Source: Paucibacter sp. DJ2R-2 (GTDB lineage: Bacteria > Pseudomonadota > Gammaproteobacteria > Burkholderiales > Burkholderiaceae_C). From it: a DNA stretch of 64,000 nucleotides. Both the position numbers and the translations under genes were made by a program. The DNA lies in contig NZ_JAJIRT010000005.1 in the NCBI RefSeq assembly GCF_025717675.1, positions 62,001-126,000 of the forward strand, given 5' to 3'. Positions 24,974 to 34,092 of the stretch are shown here, piece after piece (the stretch's first letter is position 1; each line of letters opens with the position of its first letter). Below the pieces are notes generated by a model that worked only from the letters and a program-made list of their open reading frames with translations, was not told the origin of the DNA and made no database searches.

Positions 24974-27900
24974 ATGGTTGCTGCTCGATTGGGAAAGAAT
25001 GAGCCGGAGCGCCTGCAGGCGCTGGTCGATCTCAATGTCCTGGACACAGGGCCTGAGCCGGAGTTCGATGCGCTTGTGCAGGCCGCCGCCGCCGTATGCG
25101 AAGTGCCCATTTCCCTGGTCAGCCTGGTTGACGTGGATCGCCAGTGGTTCAAGGCCAATGTCGGACTGCCAGGTGCAGAGCAAACGCCGCGAGACGTAGC
25201 GTTTTGCGCGCACGCCATCCTTGAAGACGGTCTTTTTGAGATCGACAACGCGATGGAAGACCCGAGGTTTGCTAGCAACCCCTTGGTCACCAGTGATCCG
25301 AACATTCGCTATTACTGTGGCGCCAGCCTCACTTTGAGCAGTGGTGAGAAGGTTGGAACGCTGTGCGTGATCGACCGCAAGCCGCGGCACTTGAGCGAAC
25401 ATCAGCGCACCATCTTGAAACTGCTCGCACAAGCAGCGACCGCGGCATTGGAGCGGCGGCGAGATGCCCTGGCCTTCTTCAAGAGTGAGGCCAAGTTTCG
25501 AGCTTTGAGCGATGCATCTCCGTTAGGGATTTTTGCCGCCAATCCAGCAGGGGAATGCACCTACACCAATGTGCGGTGGCAGCAGATTCATGGCCTGACA
25601 TTGGCGCAGAGCTTAGGTTCCGGATACAGCCTGACGCTGCACCCTGAGGATCGTGATCAAGTGCTGGAGGAATTGCGCACGACCCTGGGGGCGGGCCAGG
25701 ATTTTCGGCGGACTTACCGAGTGCAGCCAGCTCCCGATGTGATCCGTACCGTGCGAGCCTGGGCCAAGCCAGTCCGTGGGAGTGATGAAGCGTTGCTTGG
25801 CTTTGTCGGGTCCATCGAGGACATTACCGACGCCATGGCCGTCGAGCAGGCATTGAATGCCGAGCGCCAGTTCCTGGCTTCGGTCATCGAAGGCACTGGC
25901 GCCGGCATCTGGGAGTGGAATGTTCAAACTGGGGCGGTGAAGTTGAACGAGCGATGGGCGAACATGCTCGGTTACACGCTGGTCGAATTGGCTCCCATTG
26001 ACATTTCGACCTGGCAGCGGCTTTGCAACGCTGAGGATTTGGCCAAAGCGAGGGATGCGTTGACGGCCCACTTTGAAGGCAAGAGCGCGTACTACGACCA
26101 CGAGCTGAGAATGCGGCATCGTCTGGGCCATTGGGTCTGGGTCCAGGCGCGCGGCAGCCTGAAGTCCAGGCTGCTTGGAGGCGAGCCCGAGTGGATGGTC
26201 GGCACCCACCTCGACATTTCTGAACGCAAGCAAGCGCAAGCCGAGTTGGCCGAGCGCGATCGCTTCATGCGCAGCCTTGTCGACGTGCTGCCGGGTCTGG
26301 TGGGGTATTGGGATACGAATCTGCAATGCAGATTTTCAAACAGTGCCTATCAAGAGTGGTTTGGCAGAACGACTCAGCAGATGCTCGGCATCTCCATGAG
26401 CGAATTGCTGGGCCCGGAATTGTTTGCCAAGAACGAGGCTTACATCAACGCAGTACTGCGTGGCCAAGTGCAGCATTTCGAGCGCACCCTGGTGAAGCCC
26501 GATGGGTCGAGCGGCTATACCTGGGCTCACTACGTACCGGACATCGATGGCGAAGTGGTGCGCGGGTTTTTCGTGCTGGTGGCTGATATCACCGAGATCA
26601 AGCAGGCCCAGTTCACATTGCAATCGATGAACCAGGAACTTGAACTCAGAACGCGCCAAGCGGAATCTGCGAGTGCGGCCAAGGCCCAGTTTCTGGCCAA
26701 TATGAGCCATGAATTGCGCACACCGATGAACGCCGTGCTGGGCATGCTCCAGCTGATGCGGCGCACTGATTTGACGCCCCGCCAAGTCGACTATGTCGAC
26801 AAATCACAGATTGCGGCCAAGTCGCTGCTATCGATCCTGAACGACATCCTCGACTTCTCCAAGATTGACGCCGGCAAGATGACGCTGGATCCGCAGCCTT
26901 TCCAGTTCAGTCGATTGCTAGACGATCTCTCGGTGGTCTTGTCGGCCAGTGTTGGTGAAAAGAGCATCGAAGTTCTGTTCCGGGTCGCCAGTCAGTTTCC
27001 AAACGAACTCACCGGTGACGCATTGCGGCTCAAGCAGATTCTGATCAATCTGGCGAGCAATGCGATCAAGTTCACGGACCGAGGCGAGGTGGTGATTGCT
27101 GTCGATTCGATCGCCAGCGATGAGCAGCGTGTGACGGCGAGATTTTCGATTCAGGACTCCGGCATTGGTATTCCGTCGGACAAGCTTGAAACGATCTTTG
27201 AAGGTTTTTCCCAGGCCGAAGCCTCGACCACGCGAAGGTTCGGTGGCACGGGTTTGGGTCTGGCAATCAGCCGGCGCTTTGTGGAATTGATGGGGGGGCA
27301 GCTGACCGTACACAGCGAACTTGGCAAAGGCAGTTGTTTCAGCTTTGAAGTCACATTCGAAAGAGCCAAGACGCACGCTGAACCTCAGCCTCAGCCGCCT
27401 TCAGCCCTGCCATTGCGGGTGCTGGCGATTGACGATAGCGCGGCTTCGCTCGACTTGCTATCTGTCTATGGGCGCGAGTTCGGCTGGCACATGCAGGTGG
27501 CGGCCAGCGGACCGCAGGGTTTGGCCGCGCTGGCTGAAGCTGCTGAGAACGACCGAAGCTTTGACGTCGTTCTGGTGGACTGGCGCATGCCCGAGATGGA
27601 CGGATGGGAGGTGTGCGAGCGTATTCGACGTAATGGCAGCAACAACCCGCCTGTGCTCATCATGGTCACCGCGCACGGTCGCGAAGTCCTGTCGAAGAAG
27701 GCCGAGCTTTCAAGAAGAACTCTGGACGGCTTCCTCGTCAAGCCGGTGACACCGGCCATGCTTCTGGACGCAGTGACCGAGGCCCACAACAAGTTGAATG
27801 CGAATGGCGAAGGTGCCCGCCGTTCTAGCCACGTCAGTGCCCTCTTGCTCAAGGGCTTGAGAATCCTGTTGGCCGAGGACAGTCCGCTCAATCAGCAGGT

Positions 27901-28891
27901 GGCGACCGAGTTGTTGAGTGACGAGGGCGCCACAGTTTTCCTGGCAGAGGATGGACAGGCTGCAGTGGATGCAGTGAGGTCAGCGGAAGCGCCGTTTGAT
28001 TTGGTGTTGATGGATGTGCAAATGCCAAAGATGGACGGCTACGAGGCCTCCCGCAGAATTCGGCGTGAACTCGGTCATGCCGCGCTGCCTATCATCGCAA
28101 TGACCGCCAATGCAATGCCGGCCGACCGTCAGGCTTGTCTTGATGCAGGCATGAACGACCACATCGGCAAGCCGATTGACTTTTCGGAGTTGGTTGAGAT
28201 CGTTCGGCGTCACGCAATGCGTTTGAGTTCAGCGCCGGTTGACAACTCTCCGACCCGACCATCAGATGAAAAAACGCAGGGCAGCCAGACCGTGCTGGAC
28301 ATGCCCTTGGCACTGGCCCGTTTCGGAGGACGCGATGCCCTGCTGCAACGCAGCGTCCGAAAGTTGATCTCCTCGCTTGAATCATTGCCTGAGCAGCTGC
28401 GAGAAGAGGCCGCTCGGGACAGCACCGCGGTCATTCGGATATTGCACACCATCAAGGGCAATGCTGGCATGACGGGCGCTGTGTTGCTGGCGGACGTCGC
28501 AGGCAAAGCAGAGGACCGTGCGGAACAGCGGGCAGGGTCGGGTGAGCTCTCGCAGTCCTTCATCGATGATCTTCTTCGCAGCATGGACGTGGTGGTGCGT
28601 CAGTCCGTCGATGCGCTCAACGCCTACCTGGACCAATGCCTGCCCTTGGTGGCTCAAACCACCGTCGTGACACCTTCCATTGCAGCCGAAGACCTGCAGC
28701 GCCGACTCGAAGAACTGGACACACTTTTGCGTGATGGAAATATGCGTGCAAGCGAAGAGTTCGAAGCATTGCGTTCCGATTTGGGCCAGGTCTTTGGCGA
28801 GCGTACTGCGGGGCTTGATGTTGCAATCGAAAGCCTAGACTTTCAGATGGCCTCCAAGATCGTTCAACAACTCAGGAAGACCGCACCGTGA
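24974..28891 (+). CDS. GAF-PAS-PAS-PAS hybrid histidine kinase with two receivers and Hpt
   Basis: A 1,305-residue sensor kinase without clear membrane helices, so probably cytoplasmic. Domains: GAF (about 20-155), three PAS (about 165-285, 290-415, 425-545), HisKA with phospho-His H579 (NMSHELRTPMNAV), HATPase (DSGIGIP and GTGLGLAI), REC1 with D869, REC2 with D1014, and Hpt with H1158 (LHTIKGNAG). All phosphorelay residues are intact. The ATG at 24974 has AGGA five bases upstream; a TTG at 24959 is less likely. A GTGA overlap joins it to the diguanylate cyclase gene, its likely output. The 291-bp gap upstream holds a small GCGCC/GGCGC hairpin (about 24912-24926) and an AT-rich patch, but no promoter I would defend. 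Confidence 0.9.
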   Translation: MVAARLGKNEPERLQALVDLNVLDTGPEPEFDALVQAAAAVCEVPISLVSLVDVDRQWFKANVGLPGAEQTPRDVAFCAHAILEDGLFEIDNAMEDPRFASNPLVTSDPNIRYYCGASLTLSSGEKVGTLCVIDRKPRHLSEHQRTILKLLAQAATAALERRRDALAFFKSEAKFRALSDASPLGIFAANPAGECTYTNVRWQQIHGLTLAQSLGSGYSLTLHPEDRDQVLEELRTTLGAGQDFRRTYRVQPAPDVIRTVRAWAKPVRGSDEALLGFVGSIEDITDAMAVEQALNAERQFLASVIEGTGAGIWEWNVQTGAVKLNERWANMLGYTLVELAPIDISTWQRLCNAEDLAKARDALTAHFEGKSAYYDHELRMRHRLGHWVWVQARGSLKSRLLGGEPEWMVGTHLDISERKQAQAELAERDRFMRSLVDVLPGLVGYWDTNLQCRFSNSAYQEWFGRTTQQMLGISMSELLGPELFAKNEAYINAVLRGQVQHFERTLVKPDGSSGYTWAHYVPDIDGEVVRGFFVLVADITEIKQAQFTLQSMNQELELRTRQAESASAAKAQFLANMSHELRTPMNAVLGMLQLMRRTDLTPRQVDYVDKSQIAAKSLLSILNDILDFSKIDAGKMTLDPQPFQFSRLLDDLSVVLSASVGEKSIEVLFRVASQFPNELTGDALRLKQILINLASNAIKFTDRGEVVIAVDSIASDEQRVTARFSIQDSGIGIPSDKLETIFEGFSQAEASTTRRFGGTGLGLAISRRFVELMGGQLTVHSELGKGSCFSFEVTFERAKTHAEPQPQPPSALPLRVLAIDDSAASLDLLSVYGREFGWHMQVAASGPQGLAALAEAAENDRSFDVVLVDWRMPEMDGWEVCERIRRNGSNNPPVLIMVTAHGREVLSKKAELSRRTLDGFLVKPVTPAMLLDAVTEAHNKLNANGEGARRSSHVSALLLKGLRILLAEDSPLNQQVATELLSDEGATVFLAEDGQAAVDAVRSAEAPFDLVLMDVQMPKMDGYEASRRIRRELGHAALPIIAMTANAMPADRQACLDAGMNDHIGKPIDFSELVEIVRRHAMRLSSAPVDNSPTRPSDEKTQGSQTVLDMPLALARFGGRDALLQRSVRKLISSLESLPEQLREEAARDSTAVIRILHTIKGNAGMTGAVLLADVAGKAEDRAEQRAGSGELSQSFIDDLLRSMDVVVRQSVDALNAYLDQCLPLVAQTTVVTPSIAAEDLQRRLEELDTLLRDGNMRASEEFEALRSDLGQVFGERTAGLDVAIESLDFQMASKIVQQLRKTAP

Positions 28892-29865
28892 AATCTGGCT
28901 TCCTAGATCTATCAGACGAAGTCGAAGAGGGGGCCTTGGTCCCATTGCGTCGCGCATCGATCTTGATCGTGGACGATCAGGCGACGGTGTTGCAATCGCT
29001 CTATCAGCTTTTCAAGGACAGCCACGAGGTGTTCGTTGCGACCAGTGGCATCCAGGCACTGAACCTGGTCAAGGTGAATCCGCCCGACCTCATCCTTCTC
29101 GACATGGTGATGCCCGGGATGACAGGCATGGAGGTCTGCAGGCAATTGAAAGAAGACCCCGAGACCCAGAATATTCCGGTCATATTCCTCACTGCAAATT
29201 GCAGCGTCGATGACGAGGCACGCGCCCTCGATGCAGGCGCGGCCGACTTCATTTCCAAGCCTTTCAATCCGAGAATCGTGACGGTCCGTGTCAATACGCA
29301 GTTACGCCTCAAGGCCAAGTCGGATCTTCTCCGGCGGATTGCAAGGACTGACGCCTTGACCGGCCTGAGCAATCGGAGGCACTTCAACAGCACCTTGAGC
29401 AGGGAATGGCGACGTTGCGCACGAAGCTCGCTGCCCATCTCGCTGGTTTTCATCGACGTGGACTTTTTCAAGCGATTCAACGACATTTACGGCCATCCGA
29501 TGGGTGACTATTGCCTGTCTTCGGTCGCCACGGCGATGAAGTCGCGCATGTGGCGGCCTGCTGACTTGCTGGCCCGGTTCGGGGGTGAGGAGTTTGTTTG
29601 CCTGTTGCCCGAGACTCCGCTGGAAGGTGCCACTCACAAAGCGCAGGAACTTGAAGCTTCCGTGCGTGCCTTGGCGATTGCGCATGAGGGCTCGGGAGTT
29701 GCCCCGGTCGTCACCATCAGTCTTGGCGTCGCTGCTGCTCAGCCCGCTCATGGAGATGATCCGAGAGCCTTGGTCGATGCAGCCGACCGCATGCTCTATG
29801 AAGCGAAAGCGGGTGGGCGAGGGCAAGTCAGGTCGGCTCAGATCCCTGTTTCGACGGCTGCTTGA
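28888..29865 (+). CDS. Response regulator with diguanylate cyclase domain
   Basis: A 325-residue REC-GGDEF protein. The receiver has ILIVDDQ and phospho-acceptor D72 (LILLDMVMPGM), with Lys in FISKPFNP. The cyclase domain has an intact active site G232-G-E-E-F236 and an allosteric inhibition site R223-P-A-D226 five residues before it. It is therefore predicted to synthesise c-di-GMP when phosphorylated and to be product-inhibited. The GTG start overlaps the stop of the preceding hybrid kinase, so the two probably form a cognate pair. Confidence 0.93.
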   Translation: MKSGFLDLSDEVEEGALVPLRRASILIVDDQATVLQSLYQLFKDSHEVFVATSGIQALNLVKVNPPDLILLDMVMPGMTGMEVCRQLKEDPETQNIPVIFLTANCSVDDEARALDAGAADFISKPFNPRIVTVRVNTQLRLKAKSDLLRRIARTDALTGLSNRRHFNSTLSREWRRCARSSLPISLVFIDVDFFKRFNDIYGHPMGDYCLSSVATAMKSRMWRPADLLARFGGEEFVCLLPETPLEGATHKAQELEASVRALAIAHEGSGVAPVVTISLGVAAAQPAHGDDPRALVDAADRMLYEAKAGGRGQVRSAQIPVSTAA

Positions 29866-29876
29866 TGGCCTGAAAA

Positions 29877-29890
29877 CGTTCGGCCGAACG
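29877..29890. repeat. Perfect 14-bp palindrome in a convergent gap
   Basis: CGTTCGGCCGAACG is fully self-complementary and lies 12 bp after the diguanylate cyclase stop. The 115-bp gap to the end of hslU also has AAAAAA at about 29963-29968 next to a CTTGC/GCAAG pair, but in the wrong order for a clear terminator. The palindrome may help end the plus-strand transcript; no T-run follows. Confidence 0.3.
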
Positions 29891-29980
29891 CCGCCCGCCC
29901 GAGACGACGCTGCGCTGCGCAGGCCGCAGAGGATGTGTTGCCCTACGGCCCTTGCGCGGCAAGAAAAAACGCTCAAGCGA

Positions 29981-31300
29981 TCACAGGATGAAGCGCGACA
30001 AGTCCTCGTTGCGCGACAACTCACCCAGCTTGGCATCGACTTCGGCAGCACCGAGTTGCACCGTCTGACCGCCGAGCTTGGGGGCATCGAAGCTGATCTC
30101 GTCGAGCAGGCGTTCCATCACGGTCGCCAGGCGGCGGGCGCCGATGTTCTCGGTGCGCTCGTTGACGTCATAGGCGATCTCGGCGAGGCGGCGAATGCCT
30201 TCGGCCGTGATCTCCAGTGTCACGCCTTCGGTCGCCAGCAGGGCCTGGTATTGCTTGATCAGGCTGGCATGCGTACTGCTGAGGATGGCTTCGAAATCAT
30301 CGACCGACAGCGAGCCCAGCTCGACCCGGATCGGGAAGCGGCCTTGCAGCTCGGGGATCAAGTCGCTGGGCTTGGCCAGATGGAAGGCGCCCGAGGCGAT
30401 GAAGAGCATGTGGTCGGTCTTGACCATGCCGTACTTGGTGTTGACCGTCGTGCCCTCGACCAGGGGCAGCAGATCGCGCTGCACGCCCTGACGCGAAACT
30501 TCAGCGGTGCCGGTGTCAGAGCGCGAGCAGACCTTGTCGATTTCGTCGATGAAGACGATTCCCATCTCCTGCGCGCTCTGTAGGGCGGCGGTCTTGATCT
30601 CGTCTTCGTTGAGCAGCTTGGCCGCCTCTTCCTCGACCAGCAGCTTGAGTGCCTCGCCGATTTTGAGCTTGCGGGTCTTCTTCTTGCCCGCGCCCATTTG
30701 CGAAAACATGCCTTTGATCTGCTCGGCCATCTCCTCCATGCCCTGGCCGCCCAGGATCTCCATGGTCGGCTTCGCTTCCAGCAGATCGAGCTCGATTTCT
30801 TTGTCGTTCATGCTGCCTTCACGCAGGCGCTTTCGCATGATCTGGCGGGTGGTGCTGTCGGGGGCTGGGCTGCTGCTTTCGGCTTCCAGGCGGGCCGGGG
30901 GCACCAGGATGTCCAGCACCCGGTCTTCGGCGGCGTCCTCGGCGCGCAGACGCTGGCGGCGCATCTGCACCTCGCGCTCCTGCTTGACGGCGGTCTCGAT
31001 CAAGTCGCGGATGATGCTGTCCACGTCCTTGCCGACATAGCCGACTTCGGTGAACTTGGTCGCTTCGACCTTGATGAAGGGCGCGCCGGCCAGGCGAGCC
31101 AGGCGGCGAGCGATCTCGGTCTTGCCGACGCCGGTGGGGCCGATCATCAGGATGTTCTTGGGCGTGATTTCGCCGCGCAGCTTGTCGTCCACCTGCTGGC
31201 GGCGCCAGCGGTTGCGCATGGCAATGGCCACGGCCCGCTTGGCGGCGTTCTGGCCGACGATGTGCTGGTCGAGTTCGGAGACGATTTCTTGGGGGGTCAT
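29981..31300 (-). CDS. hslU: HslU ATPase of the HslVU protease
   Basis: A 439-residue AAA+ unfoldase that feeds proteins into HslV. It begins [21 protein letters not shown], with Walker [10 protein letters not shown], the pore loop GYVGKD, a long I-domain (about 110-240), Walker [10 protein letters not shown], sensor motifs and the conserved C-terminus NEDLSRFIL that inserts into HslV. Length matches the family (about 440). The frame is open upstream through hslV, but only this start gives the family N-terminus. It follows hslV by five bases. Confidence 0.96.
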   Translation of the reverse strand: MTPQEIVSELDQHIVGQNAAKRAVAIAMRNRWRRQQVDDKLRGEITPKNILMIGPTGVGKTEIARRLARLAGAPFIKVEATKFTEVGYVGKDVDSIIRDLIETAVKQEREVQMRRQRLRAEDAAEDRVLDILVPPARLEAESSSPAPDSTTRQIMRKRLREGSMNDKEIELDLLEAKPTMEILGGQGMEEMAEQIKGMFSQMGAGKKKTRKLKIGEALKLLVEEEAAKLLNEDEIKTAALQSAQEMGIVFIDEIDKVCSRSDTGTAEVSRQGVQRDLLPLVEGTTVNTKYGMVKTDHMLFIASGAFHLAKPSDLIPELQGRFPIRVELGSLSVDDFEAILSSTHASLIKQYQALLATEGVTLEITAEGIRRLAEIAYDVNERTENIGARRLATVMERLLDEISFDAPKLGGQTVQLGAAEVDAKLGELSRNEDLSRFIL

Positions 31301-31305
31301 GGAGC

Positions 31306-31890
31306 TCACTCGAGCACCTCGATGGTGTGGTTGCCGTTGGTGTAGATGCAGATCTCGCCGGCGATTTCCAGCGACTGCTTGACGATCTCGGAGGCGGTGA
31401 GCGTGCTGTGCTGCAGCAGGGCGCGCGCGGCAGCCTGAGCGTAGGCGCCACCCGAGCCGATGGCGACGATGCCCAGCTCGGGCTCCAGCACATCGCCGTT
31501 GCCGGTGATGATCAGCGAGGCCGTGCGGTCGGCCACGGCCAGCATGGCCTCCAGGCGGCGCAGCACGCGGTCGGTGCGCCAGTCGCGCGTCAGTTCGACG
31601 GCTGCCCGCACCAGATGGCCTTGGTGCTTTTCCAGCTTGGCCTCGAAGCGTTCGAACAGGGTGAAGGCATCGGCGGTGGCACCGGCGAAACCGGCCAGCA
31701 CTTGGTCGCGGTGCAGCTTGCGCACCTTGCGTGCGCTGGCCTTGACGACGATGGTGCCCAGGGTGACCTGGCCGTCGCCGCCAATGGCGACCTGCATGCG
31801 GCCGTCGGGCAAGGGCCGGCGTACGCTGACGATGGTGGTGCCGTGGAAGGACGGCGGGGCGCTGTGGCCCTGGGAGTATGAAGAGTCCAT
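31306..31890 (-). CDS. hslV: HslV peptidase subunit
   Basis: A 194-residue proteasome-like threonine peptidase. Self-cleavage before the Thr in [10 protein letters not shown] would expose the N-terminal nucleophile, removing a 17-residue leader. The conserved [27 protein letters not shown] and [14 protein letters not shown] blocks are present. Between VRR and the VAIGGDG strand this protein has PLPDGRMQ, some four residues longer than the E. coli form as I recall it. hslU follows at five bases. A 12-bp hairpin lies just upstream (31908-31942). Confidence 0.95.
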   Translation of the reverse strand: MDSSYSQGHSAPPSFHGTTIVSVRRPLPDGRMQVAIGGDGQVTLGTIVVKASARKVRKLHRDQVLAGFAGATADAFTLFERFEAKLEKHQGHLVRAAVELTRDWRTDRVLRRLEAMLAVADRTASLIITGNGDVLEPELGIVAIGSGGAYAQAAARALLQHSTLTASEIVKQSLEIAGEICIYTNGNHTIEVLE

Positions 31891-31907
31891 AGCGGCTCCA
31901 GATGGGG

Positions 31908-31942
31908 CTGCGGGTCGCAGCTTTCAAGCATGCGACCCGCAG
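31908..31942. repeat. 12-bp perfect hairpin upstream of hslV
   Basis: CTGCGGGTCGCA (31908-31919) and TGCGACCCGCAG (31931-31942) pair perfectly around an 11-base loop. It lies 18 bp before the hslV start. It could fold in the hslV leader RNA or act as an operator. No T-run accompanies it. Confidence 0.5.
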
Positions 31943-31974
31943 GTTTCAATCATGGCTGTCGGTGCCGCTCGCCG

Positions 31975-32088
31975 AGAGCTGCGAGCAAAGCCCAGCGCAG
32001 CGGTTCTGGCTAGGCGGCCTGGCGCAGACAGTACTCAGAGTACGGCAAGCCAGGCCAACGCCGCCAGAAGGGTTTTGCTCGCAGCTCT
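31975..32088. repeat. 114-bp imperfect palindrome between hslV and the STAS gene
   Basis: The outer arms AGAGCTGCGAGCAAA (31975-31989) and TTTGCTCGCAGCTCT (32074-32088) pair perfectly over 15 bp. Inner segments also pair (TTCTGGC with GCCAGAA; GGCCTGGC with GCCAGGCC), ending in a GTACTCAGAGTAC core at about 32031-32043. The right arm runs into the stop codon of the upstream minus-strand gene. It resembles a mobile repetitive element or long-hairpin terminator. Confidence 0.7.
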
Positions 32089-33985
32089 AAACGGTGCGGA
32101 CCTTGATCTTGGCGTGTTCGTTGATGCCCATGGCGGCAAAGAACATGGCCACCAGGCGGTGGGGTTCGCTGAAGCTGACGCTGCGGTTCTCGCTGCGGCG
32201 GCTCAGCACCCAGTTCAGCAGGTCGCCAGCGGCCATGAAGTCGAGGCGGATCAGGCGCGGGCAGTTGACATTGATGACGGTGGCCGCGCCAAGCTCGCCG
32301 CTCAGCTTGCGCAGCAGTTCGGAGATGTCGCCGCTGAGCTGGCCGCTGAGCTCCAACTGCACGCTGGCCTCCAGGCTGGCCTGCTCGGTGATCTGGGACT
32401 CCATGAAGGAGGTCGAGATGCCTTCCTGTGTGGTCGTTCCCGTGGCCGGCCCGTTGGTGGACAGGCTGGAGCCGCTGACGTTGACCCGGCAGCGCGTGCG
32501 CTCCCAGGACGGCGGCGAGACTTCATAGGTGACGCAGTAGTCGATGGCGGCTTCGTCGAACTGGTCCGGGCGGTTGACCAGGCGCAACGCCTCCAAGCGC
32601 AGCATCCAGAGCTGGGGGTCGACTTCGCGCACGCCAATCGGGGTCAGCTCTTTGAGTGCCTGCAAGAAGGCCTCACCGGCCAACCAGCGCATATCGACTT
32701 GCTGGCCGGCCCAGCTGCGGAACAGATCGCGCAGTTGCACGCAGGCCACCGGGTCGACCTGACGCGCCGCCGACCAATCGAGCACCCAGGGCATGGGCAT
32801 GTTCTGGCAGCGCTTCTGCAGCAGGGCCACGGCCTCTTCGGTCAAGGCTTCGGGCGCCGCCCAGCTGACGTTGCTGGCCTTGGCCATGGGCGCGCGCACC
32901 TGCTTGGCGGCCGCTTCGGCCACCAGCTTGGGCAGGGAGAACCACTGCGGGGCCGAGCGCCCAAACTGCTGGGCATAGGTCAGGGCCAGGGCTTCGAACT
33001 TGGCTTGCTGGCCGGTGGCGCGGTAATGGTCAAACAGCACCAGCCAGGTTTCGCCGTCACCATGGCGGCGGCCCCCCGTGCGGGTCAGCTCGACCAGGGC
33101 GCGCTCGCAGCTTTCGTAGTCGGCATTGGCAAAGGCGATAACCGCCTCGTCCAGCTCGGGGTCATGGATCAGCTCATGGACTTCAATCGGTGCCTTCTCG
33201 GCGGCCAGGAAGCTCAGGGCTTGATCCAGCACGGGCAGGGCGGTGGCTGGAGGTCGTGCAGCCGGAGCGGGGGCAGGCGCTGGCTTGGCGCGCTCGGCGG
33301 CCGGCCGGGCCGCTTTGGCGGGCGCGGCCTTGGCTGAAGGGAAGGGTGCGGCCGGCAGGGCGCCGAGGCTGGGCAGGCGGCTCGGCTTGGCATCGGACAG
33401 TGGCGCCATACCGGCGCCCATGACCAGAGCGGCCGGGCCGGCCTTGCTGTCCATGCGTTCCTTATCGGCGGCGCTGGCGAATTCGCTGACGCGGCTGATC
33501 CGGCTGGCGCCGGGTTCGGCCGTGATGGTGGTGGGCGAGAAATGCACCGGCCGGGTGCTGGTTTCAAAGAAACCGGGCGGATGCGAGCTCTGCACCTGGG
33601 TCGGCGCGAAGCTCTCGCCGGCCATTTGTTGTTCGATCTCGTCGATCTTGGCCTTGACGCCCAGATCGATCTTGGAATTGACCTCGCTGTTGCCGCTGGC
33701 GCTGGCGCGCTCGACTTCTTCCAGCTTGGAGTTCGACGAGCCCAAGGCGGCCAACTGCTCGGGGGTCAGGCCCTCGCGGCGGATGCGGCGCAGCATGTCG
33801 AGCTCGCGCTTGCGCACAAAGTCATTGCGGCGCTTGCGCTCGACCATGGCGCGCAGCTCGGCCTTGGCCTGGTCACCTTCCGGGTCATCTTGGCGCGAGT
33901 TGATCTCGGCCCAGTCCGTGGTCGGGTTGGCCACAAAGCGCGCGACCTTGCGGAAGAAGCTCTCGCCGTCTTTCGGTTCTGTCAT
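32087..33985 (-). CDS. STAS-domain protein of unknown function
   Basis: A 632-residue cytoplasmic protein, no signal peptide or membrane helix. The N-terminal 150 residues are highly charged and helical (KRELDMLRRIRREGL), a Pro/Ala-rich linker follows (about 215-265), then a helical repeat-like region (about 275-430) resembling the tetratricopeptide-like part of FimV-type proteins. The C-terminal 100 residues (LEASVQLELSGQLSGDISELL...AATVINVNCPRLIRLDFMAAGDLLNWV) match the STAS fold. The start MTEPKDGESFF is chosen as the first conserved-looking sequence. A start at 34093 would overlap the dksA stop (TGATG) and add 36 Pro-rich residues. Cotranscription with dksA is likely; function is unknown. 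Confidence 0.72.
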   Translation of the reverse strand: MTEPKDGESFFRKVARFVANPTTDWAEINSRQDDPEGDQAKAELRAMVERKRRNDFVRKRELDMLRRIRREGLTPEQLAALGSSNSKLEEVERASASGNSEVNSKIDLGVKAKIDEIEQQMAGESFAPTQVQSSHPPGFFETSTRPVHFSPTTITAEPGASRISRVSEFASAADKERMDSKAGPAALVMGAGMAPLSDAKPSRLPSLGALPAAPFPSAKAAPAKAARPAAERAKPAPAPAPAARPPATALPVLDQALSFLAAEKAPIEVHELIHDPELDEAVIAFANADYESCERALVELTRTGGRRHGDGETWLVLFDHYRATGQQAKFEALALTYAQQFGRSAPQWFSLPKLVAEAAAKQVRAPMAKASNVSWAAPEALTEEAVALLQKRCQNMPMPWVLDWSAARQVDPVACVQLRDLFRSWAGQQVDMRWLAGEAFLQALKELTPIGVREVDPQLWMLRLEALRLVNRPDQFDEAAIDYCVTYEVSPPSWERTRCRVNVSGSSLSTNGPATGTTTQEGISTSFMESQITEQASLEASVQLELSGQLSGDISELLRKLSGELGAATVINVNCPRLIRLDFMAAGDLLNWVLSRRSENRSVSFSEPHRLVAMFFAAMGINEHAKIKVRTV

Positions 33986-34092
33986 GCGCGCTGGACCTTG
34001 GCTGGATGGAGGGTGGGGTGGAGAGGGCGGCAGCGTCGTGAGAGCGCTGCGTGGGCGGGGCGGCCGACAGCCGGCCCCGCGGGCGCCGCTCA

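Noticed and set aside
29963-29980. Terminator of hslU next to the A6/T6 run
   Set aside because: On the minus strand the only stem before the T-run (CGCTTGAGCG) would leave a 2-base loop, and the better CTTGC/GCAAG stem comes after the T-run.
31306-31890. Short insertion in HslV after VRR as a functional novelty
   Set aside because: It differs from the E. coli form, but I believe similar lengths occur in other Burkholderiales; the catalytic Thr and core blocks are intact.
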